The notes: a model not told the origin generated them from the letters alone. A stretch of DNA of 64,000 bases from Chitinophaga sp. H8 (GCF_040567655.1 NZ_JBEXAC010000001.1:1550001-1614000), one strand, 5' to 3'. Counted from the stretch's first letter, positions 27,380 through 37,360 are shown. Translations and numbers: made by a program.

Positions 27380-30300
27380 TTAGAAAGTAAGAGATAACCC
27401 TGTAGCGTATGTTTTCGGACTGGGAAGCGCAGAGAGGTCCTGCAACTGCGGGTCCCTTCCGATATAATTGGTAATGGTAAAAATGTTATTGGTCCGGAAG
27501 TTGATCCTGGCTTCAGACAACCTGGCCCTTTTGATAATTTTCTTCGGCAGGGAATAGCTGATGCTGAAACTGTTCAATCGCAGGAAGGAGGCATCCGTAT
27601 AATAGGCATCCGATTGTACCATATTTCCTACGGCGTCGCCAACTGTTGACAGGCGTGGATACCGGGCATTATCCCCTGGTTTTCTCCAGTAATCACGTAG
27701 GGCCGATACCGGGATGTTTTCCATTCTGCCCGGATAACCAAGTACGTATGGATTAGCACCGTATTGTTTTATGTAATCAAATCCCAGGTTCAGAAAAAGA
27801 TCTTTATACCTGAATGAAGAAACGATCCCTCCAAAATATGCCGGGTTGGTTTCCAACGCGATGTACCGGTCGTCTTCCAGCGTACCTGGCGCTCCGCTGG
27901 AACTGGTTGAGATACGGCCATCTTTGTTCAGGTCCTCAAAACCGGGAAAGCCGGTCAGGGGATCTATGCCCAGATAGTGTAGCAGGTATTTTGTGGAGAG
28001 TGATTGGCCAATCTTGTACTCGCTGACATAGGGAGATAGTTCAAAACCTGGATAGGATACGAGCTTATTCCGTTGAACAGAAATGTTGAAACCCAGGCTC
28101 CAGGAAAAATCAGTTTTGTTCACGAGCTGTGCATTCAGCTCTATATTCACTCCGGTATTTTGTACCAGTGCCATCCAGTTAGCTGTTACTGATTCAAAGC
28201 CGGTGTACTTCGGTGTAGGCAATTTTGTTACCTGGTCGCCCGAACGGTTGAGATAGTAGGATGCCTGTGCACTTATTTTATCGTTCAGGAAACTGAGCTC
28301 CAGTGCTGCTTCAAACTTTTTGTTTGATTCCCATTGGTAGCGCTGGTTCACCGGATTAATGGGCATGAACGGCTGTACACCTCCATATGGATAGAGCGGT
28401 TCAAATTCTCCAGGGGCAGTATTCGCCCATTGCGCCATATACTCATAATCACTGATGGCATTATCTCCTCCACCTATGCCATAACTGCTTCTGAGTTTCA
28501 GCAAACTGATCCAGGCTGGGAGTACCGGCTTCATCCATTTTTCTTCTGACAGGATCCATGCTCCACTTACGGAACCAAAATTACCAAATTGTGTACCTGG
28601 TGCAAAACGGGAGGAGCCATCTCTCCGGGCACTTATCTGTAAGAGGTATTTATCTGCCCAGTTAATGTCCAGGATAGCAAAAGCGCCCACATATTTGTAT
28701 TGCCCATCTCTTTCCTGTATTTGTTTGAACGGTGCACTATTGATGCTGTGAAGAAGATTGTCATTGTCGTAACCCGCTGCAGAGATAGTAGTGCCTACTG
28801 TCTTGGTAGATTGTAAAGTACCCCCTACCTGCAAAGAAAGGCTGGCCCTGTTGATCACCCTGCTATAAAGGGCTTTGGGTTCTATAATCCAGTTGCTGTT
28901 CTTTGTTGAGCCAAATGTAGCCCTTCCCGTAGGATTCCGTAGTGGGTTCTGGGCAGCGATAGGGACAAAATAATCAGAACTAAACAAGGTATAAGTAAGC
29001 CCTCCGCTGGTACTCAGCGTTAAACCTTTTAGTAATTCATAGGACACAGATAATCTGGAACCGAATTGATTGCCCTTTGATACATTTGGCATGAGAAGGT
29101 ATGCAAACATGAAGTCACTGCCTTTGTTAACCACATTCCAGTCCGCATAGTTCAGGTTGCCTTTATTGTCAAAAATCGGTGGAGCATTGGGTGCTAATTT
29201 ACCGGCTCCCCGGAAATCATTGATCGCGTCTACAAAGGTGTGGGAGAAGTCTGTTCCAAATGAAACCTTCAGTTTCTGATTAAGGCTACGCAATGTATAA
29301 TTTGAACTAAGCGTAGCCCGTTGGTTCGCGCCGCTTCTGTTCAATGCATCTACCTGTCTGTCATAGCCGCCACTAATACTATAATAGGAAAGGGCATTAC
29401 CACCCGACAGGCTGAGGCCTATCCTGGTCTGTGAGCCGGTACCTGTTACTTCCCTTTGCCAGTCGGTATAACGGGTAGTATCCCAGCGCATCAGATCAGG
29501 TGCATTGTCAATAGTAGGGGTAATACCATCATTCTTAAATGCTTCCCGCCGGATCTTCAGGTATTCTTGTGTATTCAGGAATGGCTTTGGACGGGACACA
29601 CTGACAATTCCCTGGTCAATAGTTACCTGGAGCTTGGTGCGTCCGGGCTCTCCCTTTTTGGTGGTGATCAGGATGACCCCGTTGGCTCCTCTTGACCCAT
29701 AAATGGCTGTTGCTCCCGCATCTTTCAATACTTCAATACTGGCGATATCATTGGAGTTCAGGTTGAACAATGGACTTTGGCCGCCAATAAGGGAAATGCC
29801 ACCTTGTGCATAGCCGGTGGATACGCCGTTGTTAAAACGGAAAGCTCCTACGCTCAGCACATTGATAGGAACACCGTCTATAATGTACAAGGGCTCTGAG
29901 TTGTAATTGGCGCTTAGTGAATTTCTCCCCCTTATTTCCACTTTTACAGGAGAACTGGCATGGCCACTGGTAGGTGTTACCAGCATGCCCGGTACTCGTC
30001 CCTGCAATGCCAGCAGTGGGTTCATAACTGGTTGCCTTGCAATTTCTGCTCCGCTGATCCTGGTGATATTACCGGTAGATAAACGTTTACTGGTAATACC
30101 GTAAGCCCTTACGATCGCCTGATCCAGCTCGCTGGTAGCAACCTCCAGTTTGATAAAGCCATTAGCGCCGATGCTGGTAGCGGGTATAGTTGTTTTCACA
30201 TAGCCAATAGAGCTGATGCTGACCTGTTCTTTGTCGTTTATTTTTTTCAGGGTGAACATACCCTTTTCATCCGTTTGTGTGCCTTTACCGGAGTGGATTG

Positions 30301-30772
30301 CCATAACAGTGGCACCTGGTATGGCAATGCCTGTTTTGCTATCGTACACTATACCCGAAATGTCAATCGTGAGAGGCTCAACAGGTACTGCGTTATCACC
30401 ACTCTCTGGTTGAGTAGACCTGGCTTTAGGGAAAATCACGATATTGGTACCTACGATGGTAAAGCTTAAAGCCTGCTTTGTTGATTTCCCGATGATGGTT
30501 TGCATGAATGCTTCCAGGGGCTGCTTTTTTACATTTAAAGAAACAGTAGTATTGGCATCCACCAGTAAGGGATTAAAAAGTACCACATAGTTTGTCTGCT
30601 TTTTGATCTCATCAAATGCCTGTTGTAAAGAAAGCTGCCTGCCACTTAATGTGATGGTTTGAGCAAGCCCCTTCATTGAAAACAACAGGGCAGTAGCGAA
30701 AAAGAAAAGCATGGCATGTCTTGAAGGCCGCTTCCTCCATATTAACCGCCTGCTGAAAATGAATTGTAGCAT
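27380..30772 (-). CDS. SusC/RagA TonB-dependent transporter with STN signalling domain
   Basis: A 1130-residue outer-membrane transporter. After a signal peptide (to MKGLAQ) comes an STN domain (~40-105, LQQAFDEIKKQTNYVVLFNP), a carboxypeptidase-regulatory-like domain (~133-215, ISGIVYDSKTGIAIPGATV), then the plug (~225-345, with the SusC signature IASIEVLKDAGATAIYGSRG followed by ANGVILITTKKG) and a 22-stranded barrel. The STN domain shows it signals through the FecR/ECF pair just upstream, as in FecA systems. It pairs with the SusD gene 10 bp downstream. Confidence 0.93.
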   Translation of the reverse strand: MLQFIFSRRLIWRKRPSRHAMLFFFATALLFSMKGLAQTITLSGRQLSLQQAFDEIKKQTNYVVLFNPLLVDANTTVSLNVKKQPLEAFMQTIIGKSTKQALSFTIVGTNIVIFPKARSTQPESGDNAVPVEPLTIDISGIVYDSKTGIAIPGATVMAIHSGKGTQTDEKGMFTLKKINDKEQVSISSIGYVKTTIPATSIGANGFIKLEVATSELDQAIVRAYGITSKRLSTGNITRISGAEIARQPVMNPLLALQGRVPGMLVTPTSGHASSPVKVEIRGRNSLSANYNSEPLYIIDGVPINVLSVGAFRFNNGVSTGYAQGGISLIGGQSPLFNLNSNDIASIEVLKDAGATAIYGSRGANGVILITTKKGEPGRTKLQVTIDQGIVSVSRPKPFLNTQEYLKIRREAFKNDGITPTIDNAPDLMRWDTTRYTDWQREVTGTGSQTRIGLSLSGGNALSYYSISGGYDRQVDALNRSGANQRATLSSNYTLRSLNQKLKVSFGTDFSHTFVDAINDFRGAGKLAPNAPPIFDNKGNLNYADWNVVNKGSDFMFAYLLMPNVSKGNQFGSRLSVSYELLKGLTLSTSGGLTYTLFSSDYFVPIAAQNPLRNPTGRATFGSTKNSNWIIEPKALYSRVINRASLSLQVGGTLQSTKTVGTTISAAGYDNDNLLHSINSAPFKQIQERDGQYKYVGAFAILDINWADKYLLQISARRDGSSRFAPGTQFGNFGSVSGAWILSEEKWMKPVLPAWISLLKLRSSYGIGGGDNAISDYEYMAQWANTAPGEFEPLYPYGGVQPFMPINPVNQRYQWESNKKFEAALELSFLNDKISAQASYYLNRSGDQVTKLPTPKYTGFESVTANWMALVQNTGVNIELNAQLVNKTDFSWSLGFNISVQRNKLVSYPGFELSPYVSEYKIGQSLSTKYLLHYLGIDPLTGFPGFEDLNKDGRISTSSSGAPGTLEDDRYIALETNPAYFGGIVSSFRYKDLFLNLGFDYIKQYGANPYVLGYPGRMENIPVSALRDYWRKPGDNARYPRLSTVGDAVGNMVQSDAYYTDASFLRLNSFSISYSLPKKIIKRARLSEARINFRTNNIFTITNYIGRDPQLQDLSALPSPKTYATGLSLTF

Positions 30773-30953
30773 AAACGCTGCTTTGGTTGATTAAAATGAA
30801 AAGATGTTGTTGTGGTATAGGCAAAGCATTACCATTAGCTTTACAGCTTTACTTTTCAGACGCCATCAGATAAATGTACCGGAGTGGCATATTTATATTT
30901 TCACATGCCTGATGTTTCCCGAACAGTTGATTTTAATTCACATGATAATAATG

Positions 30954-32156
30954 CTATGGTACTACGATGAGCTTTTTCCCTTCTATATTGAAATGAACTC
31001 CCAGCTGACTTAATATAATAAGTGCCTGGGATAAGTTCAGGTCCTTTTTTAAATCTCCTTTGAATACGATACCCGGAATTTCTTTCTCGTAAACGATGTC
31101 CAGATCATACCAGCGTGCCAGTTGCCGCAGCACTTCATCCAAACGGGCATTGTTAAAATGAAATACGCCATTCCGCCAGGCCATCACGGTTTCCAGATCC
31201 GGATTGTTGATCACATTTATTTCCAGGTTAGCGAGCTGCGCTTGTTGTCCTGGCCGGAGTACTGCCATTTCACGGTGGTGCAATATTCTTACGCTTCCTT
31301 CCAGCAGTGTGGTTTGTATCTGCTTTTCATCCGCATAGGCGCTGATGTTAAAATGTGTTCCTAAAACTTCCACTACCGCCTTGCCATCTACATCAACTAC
31401 AAAGGGTTTTCCTGCTTGTCTGGCTACTTCAAAATAAGCTTCTCCCGTTACTTTTACTTTCCGCTGATCGCCGGTAAAAGCAGTGGGGTAAACAATAGCT
31501 GATTCGGCATTCAGCCATACATCCGTACCATCAGGTAATTGTACTTTGTATTGTCCGCCTCTTGGAGTGATCAGGGTATGATATTCCGGAACATCCGTTT
31601 TGCCTTCATAGTCCAGTTTGCCACCATAATTATTTACTATAAGGTTGCCGCTTTGCATAATGTTGCCATTGGCACTATCAAGTGGCAATCTTTGGCCATT
31701 GCCCAGTTTTAGAATGGCGCGTTCTGTACCGGGGCCAATCTTTTCTGCTTTTTCCATCAATGTGGCCAGCGAATCTTTCTCGCGATGTTGATTGAACCAG
31801 GTAATAGCACCACCTGCTATGCCGGCTGCTATTACAGCGGCAGCTACATAACGCCACCAGCGGTGGCGCAGCGTGTGAACAACCGTGCGGGAAACTTCCG
31901 GATCACTTATTGTCTCCGGTGCAGAAGTAGTGATCATCAACTTGTCCAGTATGCGCTTTCGGGCCTCGATGCTAAGTTCGGCAGGTGCTGCAAAGGCTTG
32001 CTGGTAGGCTTTTTGCAATACCTCCTCCAGGCTGGTATCACCTTCAACGGAATTTTCCCGTATAAAGGCAAACAATACCTCACTTTCAGGTTCGCTGATT
32101 GTGCCATCCAGATATTTTTGCAACAACGCTGCTGCTGGAATTTTATTCGGGCCCAT
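30954..32156 (-). CDS. FecR-family anti-sigma/transmembrane sensor
   Basis: A 400-residue inner-membrane regulator. The cytoplasmic N-terminus (~1-95) binds the sigma factor; a TM helix is at ~98-115 (WWRYVAAAVIAAGIAGGAI). The periplasmic FecR domain follows (~165-270, TPRGGQYKVQLPDGTDVWLN, YFEVARQAGKPFVVDV, VLGTHFNISAY), and a DUF4974-type C-terminal domain (LDEVLRQLARWYDLDIVYE) contacts the STN domain of SusC. It lies between the sigma gene and SusC, the usual order for this signalling route. 181 bp separate it from SusC. Confidence 0.92.
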   Translation of the reverse strand: MGPNKIPAAALLQKYLDGTISEPESEVLFAFIRENSVEGDTSLEEVLQKAYQQAFAAPAELSIEARKRILDKLMITTSAPETISDPEVSRTVVHTLRHRWWRYVAAAVIAAGIAGGAITWFNQHREKDSLATLMEKAEKIGPGTERAILKLGNGQRLPLDSANGNIMQSGNLIVNNYGGKLDYEGKTDVPEYHTLITPRGGQYKVQLPDGTDVWLNAESAIVYPTAFTGDQRKVKVTGEAYFEVARQAGKPFVVDVDGKAVVEVLGTHFNISAYADEKQIQTTLLEGSVRILHHREMAVLRPGQQAQLANLEINVINNPDLETVMAWRNGVFHFNNARLDEVLRQLARWYDLDIVYEKEIPGIVFKGDLKKDLNLSQALIILSQLGVHFNIEGKKLIVVP

Positions 32157-32184
32157 ATTAATATGACTAATGAGTAAAAGAAAT

Positions 32185-32193
32185 GGGGGGGGG
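32185..32193. repeat. G9/C9 homopolymer between sigma and anti-sigma genes
   Basis: Nine G residues on the plus strand (C on the coding strand) lie in the 49-bp gap between the ECF sigma stop and the FecR start, 28 bp before the FecR ATG. Tracts of this length are prone to slippage, and here a change in length would alter the leader of fecR rather than a coding frame. Confidence 0.6.
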
Positions 32194-32205
32194 CTTTATA
32201 AAAAA

Positions 32206-32787
32206 TTATTTTAAGGCTACCAGCAGCATGAGCAGGGAAATATCTCCATGTGCCAACAGGTATTCTTTGATCGCCTTTACCGCCAGTACCAGGTATTCTT
32301 TGAGGGTATGGCGCGAAATGTTCATCTGTGCAGCGGCAGCTTCGTATGACAGGCCCTGTTGCCGAACCAGTATAAAGGCTTCACGGCGCTGCGGTGATAA
32401 TTTATTAATAGCTTGTTGCAGCAATTCCCGGTATTGCTTTGCTTCCAGCTCATGCATCAGTTCCGGATAGTCGTTGTTCAGAGAGATACGGTGCATTAAC
32501 TCATCCCTTACTGTATCGTACAGTGAAATGCGGTTCAACTGGGTGATGGCGGTATTGCGGGCTATACGGTACAAATAGGCGCCAAAAGAAGATGTAACGT
32601 TTAGCTGTTCCCTGATTTCCCAGACCTTGAGGAATACGTCATGCACCAGGTCTTCTGTAAGTAAAGGATCTTTGGTGAATTTCAGCAGGTAATTGTAAAT
32701 ACCCGCGCCGTATTCCTCGTAAATGGCCGCAAATGCTTGCCGGTCTCCGAGTGATAACTGCTGCAGTAGTGCTTGTTCGTTTATCAT
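32206..32787 (-). CDS. ECF-type RNA polymerase sigma factor
   Basis: A 193-residue extracytoplasmic-function sigma factor. Region 2 is at ~20-90 (FAAIYEEYGAGIYNYLLKFT, TEDLVHDVFLKVWEIREQL, YRIARNTAITQLNR) and region 4 at ~120-180 (LLQQAINKLSPQRREAFILV then LSYEAAAAQMNISRHTLKEY). It is held by the FecR protein encoded next and probably drives the 13-kb unit downstream to the MutS genes. This is the Bacteroidetes ECF-FecR-SusC module; the inducing ligand is unknown. Confidence 0.93.
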   Translation of the reverse strand: MINEQALLQQLSLGDRQAFAAIYEEYGAGIYNYLLKFTKDPLLTEDLVHDVFLKVWEIREQLNVTSSFGAYLYRIARNTAITQLNRISLYDTVRDELMHRISLNNDYPELMHELEAKQYRELLQQAINKLSPQRREAFILVRQQGLSYEAAAAQMNISRHTLKEYLVLAVKAIKEYLLAHGDISLLMLLVALK

Positions 32788-32983
32788 ACTGGCAATAACT
32801 TTCGATCAGGGATTGATTCTGTCAGGTAAAACTAATATTAATTCTCACAATTTCTGTTTCAGCGGGATCAGTGAGTATGGGCACTTATCTCTCATGCTTT
32901 GTTAGCCCGGAAAGCACTCACAAAGAGATACACACCTGATCAATGTTAGCATGTTACAGACAGCGTTGGGAGAGAACCGGTCA

Positions 32984-34549
32984 TCAGGGTTTATTACGGG
33001 GCTCTTTTTGGGCCAGGATCATTTCTAATGCTTTTTTCCCGCCTTCGTTTTCCGGATTGAGCTGGATCGACCGCTGGTACATCTCTGCAGCCTTGTCGGG
33101 CTGTCCTGCTTTCAGTAATGCTTCTCCATAACTATCGAAGGTGTTCCAGCTTGAGGGGAATAATTCTGTATTTAATTTAAAGGTTTCCAATGCCTGGGGA
33201 TACAGCACTCTTTCGGGAAGATGATAGGTGTTTTCCGTACCAAGAAAGTCATACCCAAGTTGGTTCAGTTCGCCTTCAGACAATTGGTAGTTGACAGTAT
33301 CTTTTGCTAATTTTTGCAGCAATGCCTTTGCGGCTACTGCTCCCTGTTTTGCCAGGGCGATGCCGTATAGTCTGGCAATACTGTATTTAGGGGGTGTCAC
33401 CGGCTCCTTATTCAGCAGTTGCATGGCCTGGTTGCCGGTCTCGAGTGCATTATAATGGCAATTGTCGAACAGGATGACCGTTTGATGTTTATCAATATTG
33501 CGAAGGAGGATAGCACTTAACCCAACGGCAGCGCCGCTATGATAAACTACTTTTCCATGGGTACTATCTTGACTGATCTCCCAGCCCAGACCAAATAATG
33601 CTGGTTGTAGCTGGCCGTCATTAAGCCTGGCTGGTTCAAAGCTTTGCTGTAGTGTGGATGTCTTGAGCAGGCGGTTGTCGTAAAGTGCCTGATCATAACG
33701 GAGCAGATCATCCACTGTGCTGATATAATCCCCGAACCCGGTTACTGCAAATGTCCGCCAGTAATCCCGTATAAAGGGGATGGTGTTGGCCCTTATGGGG
33801 GAGGCATCGAACAAGCCACGGAACAGATGTGGAAAAGCGTATTGATGCAGCGTATCGGTGTTGAGTTGCGCACTTAACGGCATAAAGCGGGTATGGGTCA
33901 TCCCGGCTGGATTAAGAATATGTTCCTGTATGTAATCCGGATATGGCTGGCCGGATATTTTTTCAATGATCAGCGCCAGTACCAGGTAATTAACATTATC
34001 ATAGTTGCCACTGCTACCTGGTACGTAAATGAGTGCTGGTTTAACGGCAATGGCTGCTGGTAAAAAATCGGCATTCGTAAAAATGCGTTTAGGGTCCTGT
34101 GCCAAAGCTGGTTCAAAGAAAGCATTATAAGGGGGTAATCCTGAAGTATGCGACAGGAGTTGGCTGATCTTCATATCAGGATAGGGAAAACCCGGTAGGT
34201 AACGAAATACAGCATCATTGACAGTAAGTTTGCCTTGTTCTGCCAGTTGGAGTATGGCGGTTGCTGTCATGGTTTTTGTGATAGAGGCGATGGGAAACGC
34301 TGTATTGGCACGGTTGGGCTGCCGGCTTTTAAAGTCGGCGTAACCGAAAGAACCGCGGTAGATAACTTTACCATTTTCGGCTACCAATACATTACCGCTG
34401 AACTGGTGGGTTTTTTCCAGCCGTTTAAAGAAAGCGTCCAGTTGCTGTTGCTGTGCCTGACTGGTCAGCGTAATACTTAGCAGGTATAACAAGCCAATGC
34501 TACTTTTTACAAAGAAAGCGTCTATGGTTTTTACAATGGAAATATGCAT
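32984..34549 (-). CDS. Serine hydrolase (class C beta-lactamase-like) with C-terminal TPR
   Basis: A 521-residue exported enzyme with signal peptide ending TSQAQ. The catalytic domain has SITK (Ser89, Lys92), YDN (the YxN motif) and HSGAAVGLS (the KTG/HxG equivalent). A helical C-terminal region ends in a TPR pair (NTFDSYGEALLKAGQPDKAA then EMYQRSIQLNPENEGGKKAL). Such proteins hydrolyse esters or D-amino-acid peptides rather than acting as true antibiotic-degrading lactamases. It sits alone between the ECF sigma gene and the MTHFR-like gene. A degenerate relative lies at 16168-16735. Confidence 0.88.
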   Translation of the reverse strand: MHISIVKTIDAFFVKSSIGLLYLLSITLTSQAQQQQLDAFFKRLEKTHQFSGNVLVAENGKVIYRGSFGYADFKSRQPNRANTAFPIASITKTMTATAILQLAEQGKLTVNDAVFRYLPGFPYPDMKISQLLSHTSGLPPYNAFFEPALAQDPKRIFTNADFLPAAIAVKPALIYVPGSSGNYDNVNYLVLALIIEKISGQPYPDYIQEHILNPAGMTHTRFMPLSAQLNTDTLHQYAFPHLFRGLFDASPIRANTIPFIRDYWRTFAVTGFGDYISTVDDLLRYDQALYDNRLLKTSTLQQSFEPARLNDGQLQPALFGLGWEISQDSTHGKVVYHSGAAVGLSAILLRNIDKHQTVILFDNCHYNALETGNQAMQLLNKEPVTPPKYSIARLYGIALAKQGAVAAKALLQKLAKDTVNYQLSEGELNQLGYDFLGTENTYHLPERVLYPQALETFKLNTELFPSSWNTFDSYGEALLKAGQPDKAAEMYQRSIQLNPENEGGKKALEMILAQKEPRNKP

Positions 34550-34600
34550 GGGCGATCTTTTTGCTAAAGGTAAATAGGATCAATGATCCTCTATCCGCAC

Positions 34601-35566
34601 TCAGCCGCTTACCTGCAGCTTGTTTTCCGCTATTGATCTGGCCGGCCTGGTAAGTTGCAACACGTGTTTAAGCACTTCATGCGCTGCTTCTATCTCTTCT
34701 TTTTTTATGGAAATACTTTCAATATTAAAACCAACGGGAATGTTCTTTTGCTCCGCATAATTCAGAATGTCGCCGGCAATGTTGATGCAGGTATCAATGG
34801 AGGAGGCCAGGATGTCCTTGGCATGTTTCAGATCGTTGTATAACCATTTGGGTACTTCAATCCCCAGCCACTTCATGAACTGCAGGGTTTTCAGTGAGCC
34901 GCAGGGGGCCAGTGTAAAGATAATGGGCGCCACACCACATGCTCTTTCCTGTGAACCGTAATAGTAGTCGGACAACAGGTTTTTAGTATCGTTGATATTA
35001 TACACGCATTGGGACACGAAAAAGCCGCAGCCATGTTCCATCTTTCTGAAAATCCGGTGATGCTCATCGGCTTTTTTGCCATGCCGCTCAGGAATGGTAA
35101 CACCGCCCAGCAAAAGATCAGGCACGATGTCCTGTTTCAGTGCATAGGCATCACTGAGCGAAAAGTTAGTGGCTTCCACCTGTTGGTGGGAAGTGGCGCC
35201 CACAAACACCATGTATTCCAGTTCTTTGTTTTGCATGAGCCAGCGCTGGAAATCTTCCTTCGTCTGGTTGGCAATGCTTTTATAGATGATACGGGGTATG
35301 GGCAGGTCGATAAGAAAATCTTTGCTATAGGTTTCGGGTGGTATACTGGGGATAAACGAGAACGTTCGGGTTTCGTCTGTCCGCAGCGATTCATCCTGTA
35401 TATCGTACAAAATTAAACCATCAATATCCAGGTTACGGAGCCGTTCTGCCTGCGTGGCGGCAATAGTAAGCACTCTTTCAGGCGCGGTAGTGATTTTTGG
35501 GGGTGTCAGACTGTAAAAAATGATCCGGGAGCGTCCGTCCAGCATCTTGTTCTTTAAATTACTCAT
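34601..35566 (-). CDS. Methylenetetrahydrofolate-reductase-like protein
   Basis: A 321-residue TIM-barrel protein. The motif LLGGVTIPERHGKK followed by E-x-x-R and KMEHGCGFFVSQCVYN matches the MTHFR flavin/folate region (GGV...K..AGADF..TQ). The N-terminus (IIFYSLTPPKITTAPERVLT) corresponds to the first barrel strand of the family, where MTHFR has E-x-x-PP. It is longer at the C-terminus than MetF and the usual metH neighbour is absent, so it may be a paralogue with another one-carbon or oxidoreductase role. It ends 51 bp upstream of the serine hydrolase. Confidence 0.7.
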   Translation of the reverse strand: MSNLKNKMLDGRSRIIFYSLTPPKITTAPERVLTIAATQAERLRNLDIDGLILYDIQDESLRTDETRTFSFIPSIPPETYSKDFLIDLPIPRIIYKSIANQTKEDFQRWLMQNKELEYMVFVGATSHQQVEATNFSLSDAYALKQDIVPDLLLGGVTIPERHGKKADEHHRIFRKMEHGCGFFVSQCVYNINDTKNLLSDYYYGSQERACGVAPIIFTLAPCGSLKTLQFMKWLGIEVPKWLYNDLKHAKDILASSIDTCINIAGDILNYAEQKNIPVGFNIESISIKKEEIEAAHEVLKHVLQLTRPARSIAENKLQVSG

Positions 35567-35659
35567 TTGGGCAATTGTGAATTATATAATATATAGCCTG
35601 TAAAATAACAAAAATGAGATAATATAAACAATGCAGGGGCTACCCTTCGTGATAACGTT

Positions 35660-36334
35660 TTAAGGAAGCAATTCCCGTTTGCCCAATCCTTTTATGATCA
35701 ACCATATTCCTAAAACTACTTCCTGGATGGCTGTAGGAGCATTTAAGGACAGGTATGCATAGGTAATCACATCTACTTTTTGAAACAAAAGCAGGATGCT
35801 GGCACTCATTGATAAAAAAGCACCTGCCATGCCCCAGACAGATAGCCATCGGGGAATTAGTTTTGCCCGAAAGCATAAAATATAAAACAGGCAGTTGCCT
35901 GTACATAAAACGATCACCATGAATGCGTGATTAATATAGTCGCGCGAAACTTTCAGCACACTCCCTAAGGTTTCCAGTGCTAAAGGTGCTTGCTGTATAT
36001 TTTGTGAATACGCCTGACTTACGGCCAGGATGGTTAGCATTACAATAGTGCCGGTAATCGAGAGGGATGCTGCCAGGATCCTGCAGCTTAAAAAACCAGC
36101 AGCCAGGCTGTTGCCAAACCTTTTAATTGTGGGATAGAGTAAGATGGCAACGCCTATATAAGTCAGCGACATCATCAATTGAAAAACAGCCGCAAGTATT
36201 ACCTGATTGGATGCTTTAGCTGCGGATGTTAAATAATCAGGAGCATCAATAGCGGGTGCAACACTGAAGATCCCCGTTACCATTCCTGCCAATAGGAGTA
36301 TTCCAGCTAATCTGATCGCTTTATGAGCATCCAT
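35660..36334 (-). CDS. DUF4386-family integral membrane protein
   Basis: A 224-residue protein of about six TM helices, opening AIRLAGILLLAGMVTGIFSV, with the conserved AAVFQLMMSLTYIGVAILLY and SRDYINHAFMVIVLCTGN blocks and a late PRWLSVWGMAGAF. These are typical of DUF4386 proteins, whose function is unknown. It is co-directional with and 94 bp from the AraC-type regulator upstream, which may control it. Confidence 0.8.
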   Translation of the reverse strand: MDAHKAIRLAGILLLAGMVTGIFSVAPAIDAPDYLTSAAKASNQVILAAVFQLMMSLTYIGVAILLYPTIKRFGNSLAAGFLSCRILAASLSITGTIVMLTILAVSQAYSQNIQQAPLALETLGSVLKVSRDYINHAFMVIVLCTGNCLFYILCFRAKLIPRWLSVWGMAGAFLSMSASILLLFQKVDVITYAYLSLNAPTAIQEVVLGIWLIIKGLGKRELLP

Positions 36335-36427
36335 AAGTGGTCTTTTTGATACAATACAGATCGTTCATCGATCCTGCCGTAAAACTACCACCGGCATTTA
36401 TTCGGGAATTGTAAAAAATGGACATTC

Positions 36428-37201
36428 TTAGTGTTGTGCTTCGCCCAGTTTCCAGAAATCTCCGGGAGCAAATCCTGTAAAGGATTTAAATTCATGAATA
36501 AAGTGTGCCTGGTCATAATAGTCATGTGCGTAGGCAGTCTCCGTCAGGTTGGCTGTATGGGGGTAGGTTTGGATCACTGATTCGAAGCGGATGATCCTGG
36601 AGTACGTTTTGGGGTTAAATCCTGAAAAGGCTTTAAACCGCCTGTTAAACTGTTTCTGGGAAAGACAAAACGTATTGGCTAAATCTTCAATTTTTGTTTT
36701 GCCGTTGCTGTTTCTTATTGTTTTGATCGCACGGGAGATCAAAGAATCTTCCAACTGTGGCTTTTTCAACATGGCCATAAAACAGGCCGATAGCAGTTCG
36801 ATACGTTGCGGTGTGTTTTGGGCCAGTGCTATTTTTTCATTTAAAATGACACCTTCCTGTCCCAGAAATGTATCCAGGGAGATAAATGCATTATTCAGTT
36901 CGGAGGCGGGAATATTGAAAAGGCGTGGTATGGCATGTGAATAAAATGATACCCCTATCAGGTGATAAAACCCATCTACAGTGAACTGATTGGGGCGGTG
37001 TGTGTGCCCCTGCACAGCGGAAAACAGCAAATCAGCAGCTGGGTGATTACCGTTGAATGCAAAGATGATTTCTGTCAGACTATTGGCCACCACATAATAG
37101 GTAGTATGTGGTTTTTGGGAAGTAGTATCCCACGTACCCACCCAGAAATGACTGATCAGGTCTTTGAGCGCCTCACATGGGGATATCACTTCGTGTATCA
37201 T
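36428..37201 (-). CDS. AraC-family transcriptional regulator
   Basis: A 257-residue regulator starting MIHEVISPCEALKD at 37201; the longer frame to 37294 adds an unlikely N-terminus. The sensor half (~1-150, DUF6597-like: LKDLISHFWVGTW, HRPNQFTVDGFYHLIGVSF) precedes an HTH_18 domain (~165-250: KIEDLANTFCLSQKQFNRRF, GFNPKTYSRIIRFE, AYAHDYYDQAHFIHEFKSFT). It stands divergent to the rifamycin phosphotransferase and upstream of the DUF4386 gene; either may be its target. Confidence 0.87.
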   Translation of the reverse strand: MIHEVISPCEALKDLISHFWVGTWDTTSQKPHTTYYVVANSLTEIIFAFNGNHPAADLLFSAVQGHTHRPNQFTVDGFYHLIGVSFYSHAIPRLFNIPASELNNAFISLDTFLGQEGVILNEKIALAQNTPQRIELLSACFMAMLKKPQLEDSLISRAIKTIRNSNGKTKIEDLANTFCLSQKQFNRRFKAFSGFNPKTYSRIIRFESVIQTYPHTANLTETAYAHDYYDQAHFIHEFKSFTGFAPGDFWKLGEAQH

Positions 37202-37360
37202 ATAGGCTGTCTGGTGATATTTAAAAAAGCCACTATCAGAGCGGCTTTTGCTGTTTGCTACTCCTGTCCGGGATTGTTCCGCAGCTAGTAGCAATTTGCT
37301 TTATAAACGCAATGTTGATAGCAAATATTGTACAAAAAAAATATAGTGCAAAATGATTTT

